64,000 bases of DNA from Rhytidiadelphus loreus (taxonomy: Eukaryota; Streptophyta; Bryopsida; Hypnales; Hylocomiaceae), in contig OX344765.1 in assembly GCA_947034895.1 (NCBI GenBank), positions 26,913,001 through 26,977,000 on the forward strand. Reading direction: 5' to 3'. Positions 59,730-64,000 of this stretch are shown piece by piece. The notes under the pieces were generated by a model. It saw only the letters and a program-made list of their open reading frames with translations, searched no databases and was not told the DNA's origin. How positions within the stretch are numbered: position 1 is the first letter of the stretch; each line of letters begins with the position of its first letter. The translations under genes were made by a program, and so were the position numbers.

Positions 59730-62700
59730 TCATCTGGACTTCTCTTGTTCTCCTGCAGCTTGAACTCCTTTCTCCTTTTCCATGGCTCGCTTAGCTAGCT
59801 CATAACCCGCAAAGTTCATTGCTCCGAGAGGTGCAATCCAAAAGAAACGTGGTATAGCTCCTTTGAAAAGAGCCAAGAGGCCTTCATCCTTCACTATGGC
59901 TACCATTATAGTACCCATAGTGGATGGCATGCCTGGAGCTGCAGTCATGGTTCTTGTCTTCATCACATCAAAGGGCGTTGTCGCAATAGCTGCAAGGCCT
60001 CCAGAAAGACCACCAATGGCGATTGTCTCCCATGGTTGCAGCTCTCTTTCCAGTACCCTTTGGACAACCTGGAGCCAAATTCTCTTAGGGACTTATCACA
60101 GAAAAAAAACATACATATTTGTTCTATACAGATACAGATGATGAATATTCAGTGTTTGGAACTCACCTTCTTTGTTTCCTCATAGATACTCATGCCAGCA
60201 ACATAGAAAGGAACCTCCCTACACAACGTAACTCCTGTTCCTCGGAAGAAGCCTTTCAAACCATCTCGTTGATATGTTCCAACAATAGCTTCCCCCACAC
60301 TGTTGTACAAGCCAGCCTGTAATCGCTGTTTTAACACTTCACATGGAATTCGAACAGCTGTTCCAATCACAGTGCTGGTGAAGGAAGACAAAGATTGAAC
60401 CTGATGAAATGTAACTGAGGAGATCAGCATATTTTCAAAAACTCTAAACAGACAGGGAGGCAAAAAATGCAAACTAAAAGTTCCGACATGCGACAAAAGC
60501 TAGCAATATACTGATCTCCTGATCAAACACGGGACGACTGTCAGCACAGGGAATTTCATATCACCCAGGAGAGACTCTATGAAAGAGGAAGGACCCGAAG
60601 AAGTGCATGCCAAAAAATGAGAGTCATAGTACGCCGAGCTGAGAATATAAAAACCTGAAGATCAGAAACGTTTGGCGCCATGTTTTTTAAGAGAAGCTTG
60701 CTGGCTTCCAGCACACCTGTCCGAATTCCGTGGCTGGCACATCAAAATATAAATTCCGCTAAGTTTGGCTAAACACGTCGCACTCTAGAAGGTTAACAGC
60801 ATGGACAAGTAGAAAACGAAATGAAGCAGACAGAACAAGCTCAGAATCTAGCGTAAGGTTGTACCTGGTGAATTGACCAAGAATTGCTGGAATAGACCCA
60901 CGGTACATGCCTCGTATACCGATTTGAGGCAGCTTGGCAATCACCTCAGGAAATGACAAGGTCGACGCTTGCACCCTTGTCTACACAAACCAGAATATAA
61001 ATTGTGAGCATCTAAGCACTGTTCCTAAACAAACACAAAATAACTGATGGACCCTGCACCCAGCTAAACTGATCAATCTGGATACTCTCATTGCTGTGTC
61101 AGATACTCTTCATCTTCAACTTCAATACCAAATGCAGCACCGAAACTGCTACCCGAGTTTCTTAGACAGAGGTCCACAAAGTCACTATCCAAAGCCATGC
61201 CCACTCGTGGAAACCCCATACATATGATTAGCTGTATCAATATCAACAGCTTAAAAATGCCAATTTCTCTGCCAAAAGAACAAGATAGAGCACCAAAATA
61301 TGGTAGCCGAGTTAATCGCACCTTCACAGTGTCAAGCGGATGTAACACGGAGGTAGAGAGAGCACTCGCCAAACCTCCAGCTAATGCAGACTTCAGAACC
61401 GAACCAGCTGGAATGTCAACAGGGGGAGCCATAGGTACCACAGTTGCTGCCTCGAACCACACCATCCTAAACATCCACATGCATAAATAGCAAGATAAGT
61501 AACCCTCTGAAGAGATAGACAAACTACTAGCATTACAGAACTGGAAAAAAGTACTAAAGTAAGAATCCATTTGCGTAAGGGTCCCTTTCCCATGGGTTGA
61601 AAAGTCACTCATTTACAATGAAAGAGCGATCTATATAACAAAGACATGAGATACATCTGACTTTGTAAGAAATGAGATACATCTAGATTTTATCACACTC
61701 AAAAATGCTTCCATGAGATAAATGATAGATGCAATACTCATGATTCAAGGGTAGTTTAGGCTCGTGATTAGGACCCTACTATTTCAAACTTCAACAATAC
61801 AGGGCTTGTTCATATCAAAATATTACATACTTTAGGGCGTTGGAAACCTCTCCAAAGTGGGAAAAGACAAAAAATAATAATTTTAGTATTATCTTATTAA
61901 TATTGAAACCCGTTCTAATAATGAAACCTACTCGAAACAGCTAGAAGCCTCAGGATTGGCCTTATGGTACAAAAGCCAGTAAGGAAACCTATGAAGGGGT
62001 TGAGCTCATACCGTGGGTCGTCTCCAAGACGCTCAGGTGGAAGCAAAAGCATAAAATTTCGAAATTGGCCATAAGCAATCGAACCCTCTGTGTCGACATT
62101 CAAGAACTTCATCATAGCAGCAGCGTTACCATCCGTTGCAGGCAGACCCGCATTCTTCAAGGAAACCAGAACCTGATTCTTCTGCAGAGTACCGGAATGA
62201 CTTAAACTCAACATGGTGTAAGCCCTAAGCATCTGTGGCTCCTTCTGTTCCATCAGCATATGAAACTCGCTCCAGCCGATAGATTTCGCAAACCAGTGCT
62301 TGCGAGTCCGTCGCATGAACTCCCTGGCATAACGTTGAGGCAATCTCCGCTTCTTCATGGCTACTTCGAGGTCATCTAGCGTCACCTGTCCATCTCTATC
62401 CCGGTCCAACTCGTCGAATAACCTTTTACCTACAAAGGTAATCACATTGAATTCACAAGCATGAGTTAAATTCACATTCAATTCAATCACATTCAATTCA
62501 TAAGCAGCTACTCATTCCAGTAAAATGGACCTGTCTTAACCTACTTGCACACAAAAGAGTACATTCCGCTTCCCCTATTCTCATTATATTCTTGAATTCA
62601 AGCTCCTAATAACCCCCGATACTTCAAGGGAGAATCCAGGTATCCAAGAGTCCGTGATCCTTTAGCATTAACTTTCGTTAATGCACTTCTATCGAGTTCA

Positions 62701-64000
62701 ACATTTGAAAGAAAAGTCAGGGACTCATGGGTAGTCACGGTTCAAAAGTTGCAGAGTCTTGGAGCACGAGCCAGTGATTTGGGGTCTTATTACTAAGTTA
62801 TCAGTCAGCTCAGGCGTTGAATTTGTTGGTCTTTAGTTCTACAATAAGCGTACACACTCAACACTACTTAAGAATATTACGCTTACCTTCTGCTTCCGTG
62901 TATCTAAAAAAATCCTGGACTGATGTGAGTTTCTTCTTGTCCGGGTAATCTGGTGAGCTTCTTGTCATGCTAGAAACCCGGTCCACGATTTCCTGCACAC
63001 CTTCCTTCACGCCAAGGGTGGCTAACGACGATCGCAGCACGTCCATATTGGGCAGCTTCCCCTGAATTTGCTGAATTTGCTGTAAACCTGAATTTTTCAC
63101 TTTCTCAATCTGCAAACCCGAATTTTTTACTTTTTCAATTTGTAAACCTGGATTCTGCGGTTTCTCAATCAAAGTAGTCGCCTCAACTACATCTTCTGCT
63201 CCAGGGACAACAATGGCACCACCTAGGTCGTCTGGCTCTCCTTGCAGCCTAGCAAACCCTAAAGTGGATAACGGGGAGGACCGCAGCCTCTTCGTCCCAT
63301 TGTGAACTAAACTCTCTAATGTCGGTGCCCTACACTGCATGAAATTGGCGAGTGAAAACCCTAAGAACGGTCGTTTGGCGGCTTTCCGGTGGCCTTCTTC
63401 TTCACGATGACCGCAGGTACACATGAAGCGGCTCCTTTTGCGGTCACATTTCGGTGGCGGAATATTCGCTCTTGTAAAGCGCTGGGAGAGAAACCCTAGC
63501 ACAGGAATTTGCGTCAATGGATGCAATTGCTCATTAACTGGTAGCACCATCTCTTTACGGCTGTTTTGATGCGGCTTCCGATTGGAATCATGCCCAAACA
63601 TCATCGACAGTACCATGATAGAAACATTCACAATTCCCTCAAAACCTGAATGGTCCACCTTTTCCTTGGCGCAGCAACAACTCCGAGAAGTCGCAGCACC
63701 AGAACTCGAAATTGAGAAACCCTGCAACCCTAAACCAAGAAATGGCCTTTTGCTTTCCAAGTGCCAGGACTCTTGGCGACAACTACAGGACGACGATTGC
63801 ATCCGTTCGTGGAGATCTACCCCGCCAAGCATTCCAGAATTCGGGAACGTCAGCCCGAAGAATGCTTTGGCGGGACTATTATTACTCAAATTGCTACAAC
63901 TGCAAGAAAACTCTCGACTCTCGCGCTCACCACAACGGAAAAACGTCAATACCCCCGGCGGCATTCCTTTCTTCAGCGCCGAAACGAAGGAATTCTGATT
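59730..64000 (-). CDS. EF-hand mitochondrial carrier protein, S-adenosylmethionine-carrier-like (7 exons, 5' end outside window)
   Basis: Mitochondrial (or plastid) carrier family, plant group with a long EF-hand-containing N-terminus, related to SAM-carrier-like proteins. Exons (minus): 62,887-64,000 (open to the edge), 62,012-62,429, 61,322-61,466, 60,865-60,980, 60,655-60,733, 60,167-60,400, 59,730-60,068. All junctions are GT-AG and in phase. The three carrier repeats are marked by HPLDTVKTR, IPCEVLKQR and TPFDVMKTR (PxD/ExxK/R signatures), plus FRGTGVTLCREVP and NFAGYELAKRAM. Before them, SVQDFFRYTEAEGKRLFDEL leads to the EF-hand loop DRDRDGQVTLDD (last position Asp, not the usual Glu). 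The first exon's roughly 370 residues are weakly conserved, with a repeated LQIEKVKNSG unit. No in-frame stop lies upstream of the ATG at 63,964, so translation probably starts beyond the window. Substrate is not certain. Confidence 0.93.
63081..63165 (-). repeat. In-frame decapeptide repeat in the carrier N-terminal exon
   Basis: About three copies of a 30-bp unit encode LQIEKVKNSG-like decapeptides (first copy PGLQIEKVKNSG, last ending SGLQQIQ). Length change by slippage would stay in frame. It lies in a poorly conserved linker before the EF-hand region. Confidence 0.8.

Noticed and set aside
1..64000. A CRISPR array, operon or bacterial-type defence system
   Set aside because: All evidence points to plant nuclear DNA; the tandem repeats lack regular short repeats with unique spacers and no associated genes exist.

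Overview
The window is nuclear DNA of a land plant. The evidence is spliced genes with GT-AG introns of about 100 to 930 bp, plant gene families (YSL metal-nicotianamine transporter, PHT1 phosphate transporter, L-galactose dehydrogenase, peroxisomal 4CL-like ligase, RCI2/PMP3, an EF-hand mitochondrial carrier), and plant-type DNA transposons (CACTA, Stowaway-like, hAT-like). Six protein genes in 64 kb, long AT-rich intergenic tracts and nested transposon remnants fit a medium-sized genome. A seed-free plant such as a moss is possible, but I cannot prove that from the sequence.

Layout. 1-1389 (minus): the 5' end of a YSL transporter, whose first intron carries a tandem duplication that includes the splice-donor region. 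2.6-12.2 kb: a tandem repeat interrupted by an 8.87-kb CACTA element with a TAC target-site duplication; inside it sit a TA-flanked MITE family and a TTAA-flanked element. 12.7-18.7 kb: further non-autonomous elements, including two more TTAA-flanked ones, a hAT-like MITE with an 8-bp duplication, and a third TIR family. 22.6 kb: an intact tRNA-Val(CAC). 23.5-24.1 kb: a promoter-like unit with a 35-codon ORF. 25.1-29.3 kb: a 4.2-kb TIR element containing a second CACTA-like element. 29.3-31.6 kb: AT-rich, with nothing recognised.

32.8-37.8 kb: PHT1 (plus) converges on L-galactose dehydrogenase (minus). 40.7-42.6 kb: a duplicated block upstream of the 4CL-like gene (42,979-48,646, plus), which has 8 exons and ends in the peroxisomal signal SKL. 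49.5-54 kb: minisatellite, a CACTA-like MITE and another TA-flanked MITE. 55.0-55.5 kb: an RCI2/PMP3 gene (minus). 57.8-58.8 kb: a 39-bp triplication beside a long inverted repeat. 59.7-64.0 kb: a mitochondrial carrier with an EF-hand-containing N-terminal region (minus); its 5' end lies beyond the window.

The genes do not form a pathway or cluster; they are ordinary, independently transcribed plant genes. The unusual content is in the repeats. Three unrelated 0.8-0.93-kb sequences each end exactly at TTAA with CCC termini. A transposon nest shows a readable order of insertion. Duplications and foldbacks lie close to genes. All exon boundaries were derived by hand from GT-AG signals, reading phase and family alignment.
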